From: Priapulus caudatus | Lineage: Eukaryota > Priapulida > Priapulimorpha > Priapulimorphida > Priapulidae | Assembly: GCF_000485595.1 (NCBI RefSeq) | Contig: NW_014577128.1 | Coordinates: 508,375 to 565,528, forward strand | Length of the DNA stretch: 57,154 nucleotides | Direction of reading: 5' to 3' | In this document: positions 34,994-51,500 of the stretch, in pieces | How positions within the stretch are numbered: the stretch's first letter is position 1 | Layout of the letters: each line of letters begins with the position of its first letter | The notes under the pieces: generated by a model | Seen by the model: only the letters and a program-made list of their open reading frames with translations | What the model was told of the DNA's origin: nothing | Databases searched by the model: none | Translations under genes and position numbers: made by a program

Positions 34994-35340
34994 CAGGCGG
35001 CGGCGCGTGTATTTTTTTCCTAAAGTCATGCAACGAAACCATAGGGCTCTAGGCGAGGAGACGCTCGCCAAATTGGTTGTGATACAATGCAGCGTGCCTG
35101 CAAAACTCCTGTTTTATGGTGGGCATTGCACTGCATTGTGACCTAACCCTAACCCTAACCGTAACTCTACAACTCTAACCCAAATCCTATTTAAAAATAT
35201 ATATATAACAAATTTAATTGTTAATTGTTGTACAAATTAATTGTTGTTATTAAAATGTTGTAAATAAATCATGCGTTAATTGGGAAAAAAATGTTAAACG
35301 AATAAAGATAGGAAAATACAGAAAACAGGAAAATCATTAG
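34994..35340. repeat. Tail of segment Y, copy 4
   Basis: Starts in GGCGGCGGCGCGTGTATTTT and carries the ATAGGGCTCTAG, CCCTAACCCTAACC (35,145-35,160) and ATAAATCATGCGTTAATTGG motifs shared with the Y copies. This is the left side of the intact ETFB contig. Confidence 0.85.
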
Positions 35341-35342
35341 AA

Positions 35343-35410
35343 AACGGATGGGATTCGATCCACCGACCTTTCATACTTGACGCTGGCGCTCTAATCGCTA
35401 CCCTATTGAG
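35343..35410 (-). mobile_element. tRNA-derived SINE head, copy 2
   Basis: Minus-strand GGTAGCGATTAGAGCGCCAG then AAAGGTCGGTGGATCGAATC, counterpart of 31,322-31,392, with clearer A-box and B-box spacing. Confidence 0.6.
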
Positions 35411-35556
35411 TCATATATGAACTTGAATTTTGAATGTGCTATGTATATGGCAATACTGTGACGTCATTGAGCGACGAAACAAGCCCAACCAATAGCAGCG
35501 CTCACTACAGCCCTATGTTCTTGATTGACCTAGGAAAAAAAATCACGCCGGCGGCC

Positions 35557-35726
35557 CAAGGAATGGATAGAGAACATGGGTCCCAATAAAACCAATATGC
35601 CTAACCCTAACCCTAACTTTAATCCTAACCCTAACCATAACCCTAACCTATTATATTGATATAATATTATATTTATATTGATGTAAATGACATTGGTTTT
35701 ATTGGGACCCCTGTTCTCTATCCTTG
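35557..35726. mobile_element. MITE family 1, copy 3
   Basis: Ends as in the copies at 8,630 and 31,538. The middle carries CCTAACCCTAACCC-like units (35,600-35,650) and TTATATTGATATAATATTAT. Together with the 8,630 copy it shows that this is a dispersed family, not only part of the local duplication. Confidence 0.85.
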
Positions 35727-36148
35727 AACCGACGTGGCCGTGTCAATGCAACGCATGTGCCGTCATTAGAAAACAACCATACAATTTTCCCAAATAAATA
35801 CCGGTACTAATAGTAATACTACTACTACTATAGTACTATTCAAATTCATGTCAATTTTTACGTTTTAAACTCTGCACATGTGTTGACAACAGAACGTAAT
35901 AAGTTTTGCTGTTTCGCAACGTTTGAAACACGCTCCCATTGATCTCTATATACTTTACCTCTCGTGCTCATTGTTTCTTGAGAATTACTTGTTTATTATT
36001 CCTGTAAATAATCTAGAAAATGTTATTAGTTAAATATTATATTAAAATTATTTTGCTATAAATTGTTTTGTTTAATTAATAAAAATGTGTCATTTTTTGT
36101 TACTAATTTTACCTGTAGGAACTTTTTCAAGGAGTCCTAGGACCAAAG
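35727..36148. other. 5' flank of ETFB
   Basis: AT-rich, with TACTACTACTACTA repeats near 35,817. The probable 5' UTR ends GGAGTCCTAGGACCAAAG before the ATG. No clear TATA box or initiator can be assigned. Confidence 0.4.
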
Positions 36149-40737
<4,589 letters not shown>

Positions 40738-41374
40738 GGTGATTGACACCTAGGAATCTATGTTTTAGTGCCATAATGAAGGAAGTTGGCAGCATGTTTT
40801 GGTGACATATCTGAGATTTCGAACAATAGTATTTTTGGTTCCATTGGTTTTTAATACGTCTACAAATATAGTCCAAATTACTGCTAATTTTGCTTCAAAA
40901 CATTCTGTGTTAAGTGATGGAACCTTTTAGATTTAAAATATTATTTGTTATGCAGCGGTATCTGCTCTAGCAGTTGGTCAGACTAGTTGCATATATACAT
41001 GTGCTAATGTTTGATTATTAAGGCTGCGTAATTGAACGAGATCATAATAGTTAACGTTATATATTAATGTAATTAATGTGTTATGATATTAGTAGTAACA
41101 CATTGTGATCACCATTCCTCTTGATACATACAAGAGAAGCTTGTTGAATTGTATAATTGTTTAATAATAAAGCATATAATAAACCACAGTCAGAAAGTAT
41201 CTTTGCCTAATATTAACTTGACTTCTTTGATTTGATAAACTGGATATTAAAACGTTTGATTATACAACATTTGTGGAAAGAGTTTGGTGGCACGTTGGTG
41301 TCTATGGTCTACACGGGTAGAGCTATATGTTATTGCACTTTTCTAATTGCATTCACACTAATTGTACAATATAT
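40738..41374. other. ETFB 3' UTR and downstream spacer
   Basis: Two overlapping AATAAA-type signals at 41,164-41,178 (AATAATAAAGC and ATAATAAACC) probably end the ETFB transcript. No further gene before the transposon at 41.37 kb. Confidence 0.6.
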
Positions 41375-42842
41375 GAAAGTGTCAATGACACTGTAGCTCA
41401 CCACAAAAAAGGACTTTGTAGCGATGGCGTATGAAATAAATAGGTTATGCTGCGTTCCGACATGTTTTGTAAAACTTTACTCTAATATAGACGTTTTATC
41501 GGCAGGGTGGAGAGGAAATACCAATTTTGCATTAAAGATATTGTCAATGAAATCTTGTAAAACGAACCAGACGAGTGTGACACCACACTGTTTGTGTCTA
41601 TATAATATGCTATATAATTGCCAAACCCTACCTAATTTGCATAATTTTTTTTTAAATATCAAAACCCCTAGCCCTTCATTCACATACCAAAAATGAGCAA
41701 AATCCGTTGAACCTGAACTGACTAATGCCAATTCCCATTTTTGCCAAAAAATTGCCGTGGCTTGAAAGTACGTCGACTGGCGTGCTTCAAAATAGGACGT
41801 TTAATATGGGAGCATAGCAGTAACAACTATACCCAATTTCAAACATGTGGGCCAAACGGTTCCTGAGTTATCGTTAACCGTAGCGAAATGTTGACGGACG
41901 TACGACGGACGACGACCCATGGCAATAGCTCAGCTTGACGATGTCAAGGTGAGCTAAAAATGACATTCCGTCCGTCCGTCAACATTTGGCTATGGTGAAC
42001 GATAACTTTAGAACCGTTTGACCCACATGTTTCAAATTGCATACAGTTGTTACTCCTATGGGAGAGATTTGAACGTCCTATTTTGGAGCATGCCAGTTGA
42101 CCTACTTTCGAGCCACACCCACTTTGGCAAAAATGGAAATGGCCATAAGTCAGTTCAGGTTCAACGGATTTTGCTCATTTTTGGTATGTGAATAAATAAG
42201 GACTGGCCCCCAAACATCACATGGATTTTGATATTTTTTAAATTATGCAAATTAGGTAGATTTTAGCAATTCCACTATGCATTTCAGTGTCTGCCTACGG
42301 TCAACGATAACTCAAGAACCGTTTGACCCACATGTTTCAAACTGCATACAGTTGTTACTCCTATGGGAGAGATTTGAACGTCCTATTTTGGAGCATACCA
42401 TTCGACCTACTTTCGAGCCACGCTCACTTTTTGGAAAAAATGAAAATGGCCATCTAGATTCATTCGATTTCGTTAAATTTACCTACCTACCTACCTAATC
42501 ATACCTACGTGTAATATTGTGTTTTAGATTCTTTGTTACAGTAATTTGACTGGAATATTTTATTACTTTTATTTGCGCGATAATCGAAAACCAAAATGGC
42601 GATCATTTAGGTGTAGCGCCATCTCTCGCCCAGGTTCCAGACTTTCAGATCTGAAACATTTCTTTTCGCATTAAAACTAACCCTGAAACAAAACAGTGAA
42701 ATTTGTATTAGTATAACACAGGGAATAACGACATTTGATCACATGTTGGCCCGTCATAAATGAAACACTTACCACATTTTAAATATCATCTCCCTCTTCT
42801 ATCATACCCAAGGTGAGCTATAGCGTCATTGACACTTTCATT
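41375..42842. mobile_element. Large foldback DNA transposon, about 1.47 kb
   Basis: Terminal repeats: ATGAAAGTGTCAATGACACT then GTAGCTCACC at the left, with the inverse (GGTGAGCTATAGCG then TCATTGACACTTTCAT) at the right. Long inner arms around TTCAGGTTCAACGGATTTTG face each other across a centre near 41,935, where GACGGACG/CGTCCGTC and TAGCTCAGCTTGACGATG occur. In the right arm, GAACCGTTTGACCCACATGT and the following 120 bp are directly duplicated (42,014 and 42,316). Short open frames match no transposase. Non-autonomous; superfamily unresolved. Confidence 0.85.
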
Positions 42843-43259
42843 CATTTCTTTGTCGAATATGTGCGTACATGGACGTTATTATTAAGCACCACACAAATGT
42901 GATGCAAAAATGGATTTCCCTAACAGGCTAACATATTACAGAAACTCGTAAAATTGTAACACCACTTTTAATACAGATACAAAATTATATCATACTTATT
43001 CACCGGTTGACATAATTTCTGTAAGATCCCGATCAAAAAAGCAACAGCACCGTACGCTAACACAATTTACCCATATGTATACATGCACTGCACACGTTGG
43101 CACCAATGCAGATGATGAAATAAAGCTGGAGCGAGATAGCATGGCAGAAGCCGTACGGGACTGATTGTTGAGCTGCTGATGATTGCAACTTCGTTCCAAA
43201 AACATTATGCACAATGAGAACTAAACCAAACAATGACAGCATGGTTGCATAAGCCTCTA
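42843..43259. other. Spacer with a hydrophobic minus-strand frame
   Basis: A minus-strand frame at 43,057-43,242 reads MLSLFGLVLIVHNVFG and later LQLYFIICIGANVCSACIHM, two hydrophobic stretches that could be membrane segments of an orphan exon. There is no family match, no confirmed splice partners, and the next element abuts its start. I leave it as an unproven open frame. Confidence 0.25.
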
Positions 43260-43650
43260 CTATAAGCTGCGTTCACACGTATACACGGCCTAGCTGGTAC
43301 CGTACTTAGTTGGTGCTAAGTTCGGTTAAAATGCGTTCACACGAGATACACGAGATTCGAGGCTTAGCTAGCTAGGTATAATATAGACTAGTACCCGGTC
43401 GACAGTTCCACGCGCTACACTAACGTCGTGCAGCGAACGGGTAGCAGTCTAGGTTAGCGCGCTACAGTTTCGCAATTCGAATGCGTTCACACGACAAACA
43501 ATACGTGCCGAATATACGCGGCTTAGTTGGCGCGGAATATGATTCCGCGCTAAGCAAGCCGGAGCAATCGCGGCTAAGCAAGCCGCGTATAATTTAGCGT
43601 GTGAACGCTTAAATACGGAACTAAAAGCCTCGTGTGAACGCAGCTATAGT
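43260..43650. mobile_element. MITE with TATAGCTGCGTTCACACG ends, about 390 bp
   Basis: Left end CTATAAGCTGCGTTCACACG; right end is the inverse, CGTGTGAACGCAGCTATAG. Internal copies of ATGCGTTCACACGA at 43,331 and 43,481, and GCGGCTTAG/CTAAGCAAGCCGC pairs, make nested inverted structure. No coding capacity. Confidence 0.85.
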
Positions 43651-43654
43651 GACT

Positions 43655-43985
43655 GTCAGTGTGTCAGAGGTCACTCAGGGTCACCATTATGACAGATATC
43701 GTGTATGGTCACTAGTGACAGTTGGTGGGTCAGATAGGTCACTAGTGACAGTTGGTGGGTCAGATAGGTCACTAGTGACAGTTGGTGGGTCAGATATCGC
43801 GTATGGTCACTAGTGACAGTTGGTGAGTTAGATATCGCGTATGGTCACTAGTGGCAGTTGGTGGGTCAGATATCGTGTATGGTCACTAGTGACCGTTGGT
43901 GGGTCAGATCTTGTGTATGGCCACTAGTGACCGTTGGTGGGTCACATAATATCGTGTATGGTCACTAGTGACTGTTGGTGGGTTA
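43655..43985. repeat. Minisatellite with CACTAGTG core, unit about 31-39 bp
   Basis: About eight units of GGTCACTAGTGACAGTTGG then TGGGTCAGATA, some with a GTGTATG or GCGTATG extension. The CACTAGTG centre and flanking GTCAC/GTGAC make each unit a small palindrome. It directly follows the MITE. Confidence 0.93.
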
Positions 43986-45465
43986 GAGATTGTTTGGGGT
44001 CGCTGTATTGACCATGAATGCTAACAATGCTAGCTGAATGAAATAATCGCACAGAGCAGCTGAGAAATCACTACAACACTGTTACATAACTTTAAGAAAA
44101 TGTCGTGTACATACATTTCTTCAATGCTATTGGAATGACTTCGTGTATCAATGATGTACGTGCCGCACTGATGCGCGAACGAGAGATGTCAGCTTTACAG
44201 GCTCTTACAAACTAATAACAACGATTCACTAAATGCAGCCTACGAATGTAAAGGCATGATTGAAGCCACATTTCTCGTATTTCAACGATATCAGAGAAAT
44301 TTACCATTACACATGTAGCATTTACAGAAAACACAGATCCTGCAAAATATGCAGAAAAAAAACATTGTTACGAAAATAGCCATTTCCTAGCTAAGTAACA
44401 CAAAGAAGCTATCTGTGCATAGCCAATCAGCTACTTAACTTCTTACCTTTTTACTTTCCTCTTACTAACAACATACTCACCTATATTATAAACAGAACTA
44501 TGCACAAAGGCTAATTGAATAAAGTCATTTGGTTTAGCCCATAGTAAAGATACTATCAAATTCTTACTCTCTTAATAAATAGGTAAACGGACATATTGCA
44601 GGGGTGAATACAGTCCAACTGCAAGACCAACTTTGCAACAATCTGACATCCACTTGCAAAATGCATTCATCTTCCACGCATATCTCACACTCCGCTGCTA
44701 GCAAAACATCTTACCATAGTGAAATAACTTTCATAAATGAGCAGCTTGGAACATTACATAATAAGACACCCTGAGCCAATATACAGCAACATAGAACACT
44801 GACATCAACGTCAGATGCAACATCGACACTGGATAGCATTGTGTGTCTCTGTAGTGACATCTAGTGGATAGAAAGCTCAACTTCCAGCACAGGTCTCGTA
44901 GGCGAAGCGGAAACTGGAGGCTCTACTGGAGAAGACTAATATGCAAATGCAGGGTGAGGGGGTTCAACTGCTACACTGGTGTAACAGTCACACCCGTATG
45001 CAAGCATTCGATTGTCAGTAGCATTCGGGGCGTGGATTGCTGATTTAGCCATCCTAACAACTCTTAGCGATGCAACTGTGAGTGTGCGCCGCAATTAACA
45101 GTTGCTGACAGTAGAATTCACAGCCTCCATTACTTTTCAGCATCCCTATGCAACCAATACATGAAGAAACTACAGAAAGGTGTCAGATATTCTTACATCA
45201 TACGTGACGTATTCGAAAGTCTGTCAATGGAACTTTCTGGATGGGCAAATTATGTTGGAGATTCCTTGCATACGATTTTGCAATCCACACCTCCACCAAC
45301 CAACATGACTATCCCAAGTATTATTTTAAGTTATAGCTAATTTAAATTTAAGTTATCATCATTGGAATGAAATCAATCACTTTTAGTCACTTTTGAATAC
45401 AGCAAAGTTTTTGTATCCTTAAATAGACAATTGGCTAGTTTTTTATGACCTTCGTAAGTTGTAAG
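43986..45465. other. Intergenic spacer downstream of LMAN1, nothing recognised
   Basis: Mixed AT-rich sequence without a recognisable gene, tRNA or element. It includes the LMAN1 3' UTR (minus strand). I could not place a confident poly(A) signal. Confidence 0.5.
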
Positions 45466-45502
45466 TTAGAAGAATTTCTTTGCTTTCGCTTCTTGACTGT
45501 TT
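45466..45502 (-). CDS. LMAN1: LMAN1 terminal 37-nt coding exon with KKFF tail
   Basis: After a TTTTTTTTCCAG acceptor, this 37-nt exon finishes the arginine of MYR and encodes NSQEAKAKKFF and the stop. It restores the family's cytosolic tail: KK for COPI retrieval and FF for COPII exit. Reading through the previous donor (GTACGG at 45,977-45,972) would instead give a long unrelated hydrophobic tail, so the splice is well supported. Easily missed by gene finders because of its size. Confidence 0.92.
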
Positions 45503-48500
45503 CTGGAAAAAAAAGTTAAAAACAATTGGCGAAGAATTCTACGATTAATCTACCACTAACCAGTTACACTTTATTGAGGGATCAGCAAAAGATTGTAGAA
45601 GAACGTTTTTAATATTAGTACATTCAGCTCTCGTTATGCATCACCCTATTTAACCTTGTTGAACGTCCCCGATTAAATACAATCCTCAGAGTGATACACG
45701 TCATTAATTCGTAATTGCTTTGCTATACACACGCGTGGTTTACGTAGACGTTCTAACTGGAGTTATTGCATCGTCACATTTTCCAGGAATGCATCTAAAA
45801 CGTATTACAATAACCTTTCTGTGCACGTGTGGATGCAGACACACATACGTATACAATTAATATAAGGGTTCATATACATTAAGCATGTTACAGACCCTAT
45901 TCCATTCTAGGTTCACTGAACACTTTGTGTTTGCGAGTTGTAAGAAAATTGCCATAGTTAGGTAATACCTTCCGTACCTGTACATAAAGTATCCGACTAA
46001 CAGGAAGAAATGCCCCGCTATCATGATGAAAAAGTATGTTGGAGTCAGACAATTTGGCATGTCAGGTTGTGGAGGACACTGTGCTCCCTGGAATGTGAGA
46101 AGAAAACAGATGTGGGCATAGTCGACCTGTGCAGAATTCTGCAATGCTCTAATACAAAATGTCTACCAATGATACCTAAACACTGAGCGGGGGTAAAACC
46201 GACTGGTTAACACTTGGACTAACTTGCAAAAGCCATTACCTAAACTGGGTTTATTTACGTGTTTGCAAACTGATTCTTAAATCAAAGGATTTACTTAAGA
46301 CCATAATTTGCCTAATGCATTAATTACACCGTAGATATTAGTCAGATGTAAATAGGATCGGAAAAGACCACTAAATCATCTAGCCAGCGATCTTCGTAGT
46401 CTACGTGATTTACGTAGCACATCTGTATATGTTAATCTCACCCCTCGCTGTGACATCGCAGACAGATCTCGCTTCACTACAGATACTCCTTCCCGAATCT
46501 CGGACAACACCTGGTGGTGACCGCTGTCCAGCGAACCACTGTCCGAAGGCTGACCAGCTCCCCCAACATTAGGTATTCGCTGCTGTACATCCGAGATGGC
46601 TTGCCTACAGAACAAAATCTCGACATCAAGAGCTGGTTCTCCATAATACAGTTAGTGCAATGGCAACATTTCTGCTGTTAATGGCTACTAAATATACGAG
46701 AACAAACTGACATTGTCACCGCGGACACATGCCACTCGTGTACACTCAGTTCACTCACTCATCACTTCATGTACTTCATGAATTCAACCGGATGCATCCG
46801 ACCATAAAAAATCTACAAGTCACGATCAAATCAAATCAAGTCTCACCTTAGCTGCTGTATGGAATTCACAGCTTCTCTCTGAGTTGTCATAATAGCATCC
46901 ACTTCATGTCGTTTGATAGAGTCTATCATGACAGGGGGACCCCCACCCTGATGTGGCACTCCTGGCTGAACTGTATAATATCAAAACAACTACGATAGGA
47001 CAAGAATGAACGCAATCCTTCTTATCACAATTGCAACAAATATTATATATGATACTCGTTACTATCAGGTAGAAGCTCACCATATTCAATAAATGCATAT
47101 CTACGGTCAACTCTTCAAATTCCGACCGCCCTCAAAACTGGATCTCACATTAAACGGGATGATTTTTTAAGTCCCAACACTATCTAAGATCTATAAACCA
47201 AGCTTCACAGAAAAACCAAATTGAATGGACGGTCCCAAAATTAATGTGATTGGTATTGGGAGAGTTGACTGTACCTCCACCACTCCTCAAGTCGAATGCA
47301 TTATCTAATTTTTAGTTGGGCTTTCTATCACTTCATTACCCATAACCAATGGTTGTTGAGATAGAATGTTCCAAAGAAAATGCTTGGCAATGTAGTATCA
47401 CGTAGTTGACATTTTGGTGTTGCACGTGGGAAAAACGAGTACAAACTGGGCTAGCTTGACAAGTGTAACACTAATATCCAATGAAGCATGGTTTTCTCTC
47501 TCGGACAAATAGGTCAATTGGTTCTAGAAGATTGTATTTCATTTTATATTCTGCATTCCAATTCGTTAGCACAAACATCATAAAGCAGGGTCGTCCGTGC
47601 ACTGGACATTCACAACTCGCGGTCTCCGCGCGAAAATAAACGAACCGCCGGCCCTCGCAGCTCATGCCAGGGGGCGCCGCGTGACATTACCTGCGCCACC
47701 GAGGCCCGACACCATCGCCATGAGGCTCTCCTGTCTGCCGAGCACGGCGTCGAGCTTGTGATGAAGCTTGCGCATCGTGTCGTGAATCTGCGTCTGCCCG
47801 TCGAAGATCTGCCTCAGCTCCCGGTTCTCACGAGCCTCAAACTGCAGCCAACAGAGAGAACGGTCGGTCATTACACATCGAGCAGCGCATGGGGTTGCTT
47901 AGAAAGGAGAGAAGGACAATGACTGATGGCCAGTGGCGAGTGAACGTGGAAAGGAGGTCAGGGAGCATAAACAGAGTGAACAACAGAGGGATCAGTTAAA
48001 GGAGGAGCATGAAGAGGAAGAAAGGCAACAGAAGGTAGAATCACGAAGGAAATGAGGAGTTGGTGGCAAGCAAGGATTACAAGGTAGGTAAGAAATATGA
48101 GCAGATAGAGTAAAACGGAAGGAGTAGTAGCAAATTTATGAATAGGAAGGAGGGAGTAGGATGGAAACAAGCAGGAATGGAAGGGTTATGTAATAGAGGT
48201 GTAGGAAGAAAGAACTAAAACAAGGAGAAGGAAAAAAATGAAGGGAACAAATAAGAAGAAAGAAAAAATCAGGAATAGAAAAGAATAGGAGGGGGAGGAC
48301 TAAGAGGAAGACATACAATGTCATCCACGTTCCAATCATCAAGCTGCTGCTTGTCCGGATGCTGCTGCCGGTAATCCTGCTTCTGCTGCTCCAGCTTCTG
48401 CTGGTAGTCCTGGTACTCCTGTTGGTAACGCAGCCTCTCCTGATCCGTGGCGAAGCCATCCTGATTAATCTGCAATCACAGCCAGCATGACCATCGTTCC

Positions 48501-51500
48501 ACACCATGGCAACTGCTTTTGGGAAATCTCACCTCAAACATTGTAAAACCGAGTTCACATGGTGAAAAGTTTACAGCTCGTTATACTTTTAACTAATTGA
48601 TAACGTAAACATAAAATTTAGCCAATCAAGCAGTCGCATGCAATGAGCTGGAGAAGCGAACATGTTCTGATTTACCAACGTTTAGTCACGGAACCATTAT
48701 AGTGTCCAACATTCGGCCAAGTAGAATTTCCACCAAACCCTAAACAAAGTAAAAAAATGAATTGACGCCGCGAGCAAGAGACAGCGCTAATTGCGATGCG
48801 TACCCCCTCATTAGGTGGAATCAGTGTGAACGTGAGGAAGGAGAGAACGTCGTGGTCGTCCGCGAGACCTCCCGTCGCCGCCGACACGCCAAAGTGGCCG
48901 GACGTCGGCAGCTGCACGTTGTCGGCTCTCAGACACAGCTCGTAGTCGTCCGGCTTGTTCGTCAGGCCGTTGTGATACAGCACCTGCGGTGACGAGAGAG
49001 ACACAACATGCTAGTGCCGCCGCGTTCGTGGACGAGCAACCTCACGCGCATAATCGAGCGTCTGTTTCGGGAGAGTAGTGGAGTTTATAGGTGGGATTTG
49101 TGCCATGGGTCATTCACATCACAGGGTTCTCCTCAGGGTTTTAATGCTTGGAGGGTCCCACGCGACCTAGTTACCAATTCGAAATACGCTAATTGCACAT
49201 GTTTACATTTGAAAAACCCAACATAGTCATGCTATGCACTTGACATATATGTCTCCAAACTGATTGAGTTTACAGATGTAATGGGGATGCTTATGACACA
49301 CGTAATTGATTCTAATTGGTACAACCCCCCTCCCATCCGTCCATAAACCATAAACAACATCGCTTATGAAATTCCTGGGCAAAACCCGCATCATTTGCAT
49401 TACACATGGGTATTTTTCTCTCAGAGATAGAACAGAGCTGAGATAGGAACGGAGAAGTGACACTATCCATGTTCGTTGCACTCGAAACGTACCACCAGCG
49501 TGTTCTTGTAGTAGGTGACTTTGAGTTTCGTTGGGAATGGCTTGTTTCTAAAGTCACGCAGACAGCCTCCGAGCTGCTGTGAGAAGCCATCCGAGTGGTG
49601 ATCGTACGTCTTCGTGCCGTCATTAATCATCGCCAGTACATATGGATTGTTGTGCTGGAATCGATGTTCATAACAGCTTTTAGAGATATTTTTGCATGGC
49701 AAGCATGTGGCTAAGACATTTCACCCACATAACTGCTTCACAAAAACTGTGACAATTACTAAAATGGTGAGCATTTTCATAAACTACAATTTATATGAAT
49801 ATAAAATGTGTTATTTAACAGCCACGACCTATGCATAGGAAAGGATCGCTATGCAAAACTGCACCCTTTTCAAGGTAAGCGGACATGCGCACATGGTAGC
49901 ACCCCTGTAGATAAATTTCCCTTTATTACATGATGCCAAACATTTAGCTTTCTAAGAGAAAATCTTTCCTGAGAGAGATATTTCAGCAATTACAAACACC
50001 TTTACTTAAGCCTGGGACACACCATGCAAATTTATTCGCACGTCCGCGGCGATCATGTATCCACAGCGAAAATCGCGGCGAAAACATTCGCACCCGCATG
50101 CGATAATTGGGCGGACACACCATGCAAATTTATTCGCACGTCCGCAGCGTACACACTACACGCGATCTACTGGCGCCACACTACACGCGATCTACTGGCG
50201 CCACACGGCTCCAACATGGCTCCAACAGTCATGTGGTCACGTGGTTAGCATACTGATCAATGATTCGCTGCATTATAACAATCGGCCATTATTCGCACTA
50301 GACTGGTACCCGTCCTTTTTCACAAGCTCGATATAGGCCATTATATACATATGTGGCTTATATGCCATATAAACATGTTTGATCGCTGTGAATTTCGGTG
50401 CGTATGAAATTCGCAGCGAAATTCGCCCGCGCTTGAGCGGACACACCATGCGAATTTCGCTGCGATTTTACAATCGCTGTGGACATGCGAATAAATTCGC
50501 ATGGTGTGTCCCCCGCTTTACATAAGTTTAATAAACCTATATAACATGTATAACAATCTTATGATTGCATAGTCACATATTTCATAACACAGTATATAAT
50601 ACGCCCATTCGATAATTATGTGTACAACACTGCATCTGAAAAGAGGAAATGACACATAATATAAATAGAACTTTAATATTATGTTATATAATAACATATA
50701 AAACTTTTGCAACTTAGTCAAAAACCAGGTTAGTTATTTTTATATTAGGCCTACTCTTAGTTTGTTAGGTAGTTATTGAGTTAGTTACAGTTAGTATTAG
50801 TATAAACACATGTTAATGGAATATTTTTATTTTTAATATTTTTATTTTAAGTAATTAACCATCATAATCTGTGAATCTTGCAGTTTTGGGCAATAAATGA
50901 ATTTGAATGTGTAAGCAGCTAATGTATGATTGCTAGCAATGACAACAAAATTATACAGAATGCTGAACAATACTGAAAGTACAACAGATCTGGCGCACGC
51001 GAGATATAACACAACATTACAATTTCTCTCCACACTTACCTGCCCATCGTTGTCAAATGAATCCATAAACACACCGAGGCCTCGCCACTGATCATTGTTG
51101 CCAAACACAGGACCTTCAACTCCCTTCTGTTCTGTGAACCAGATTGCCTAAAATACATACAAGTTTATTTTAATAAGCAAAAAAGTTATCAGAAATTTCG
51201 AAATTTGCTTAAAGATTAGCATACGATTTTTCGTATGTATCAGTAATTTCCATTCAGCACAAGCACGCATGCACACGCACATGTACATTATATGAATTAC
51301 TACTCTACTATATATTATAAATATGAAATAATAAGTAATAATAAATCTTTAAAGGGATAAATTCAGATATAAATTCATAAATTTAGATATTTTCAGTTGA
51401 AATAGGTTAAAATTACACTACATGAAAAGTTTTATGGTTCAATATTCATTAGAAATATTTTTTTTTAATGTTTTAAAACTGATGGCTATACCGTTGCTTA

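Noticed and set aside
43655-43985. CRISPR-like spaced repeat
   Set aside because: The units are contiguous and vary in length without unique spacers, and this is an animal genome; it is a minisatellite.
45857-45977. Read-through C-terminus of LMAN1 after MYR
   Set aside because: A strong GTACGG donor follows MYR, and the 37-nt exon at 45,466-45,502 restores the family's KKFF tail in phase.
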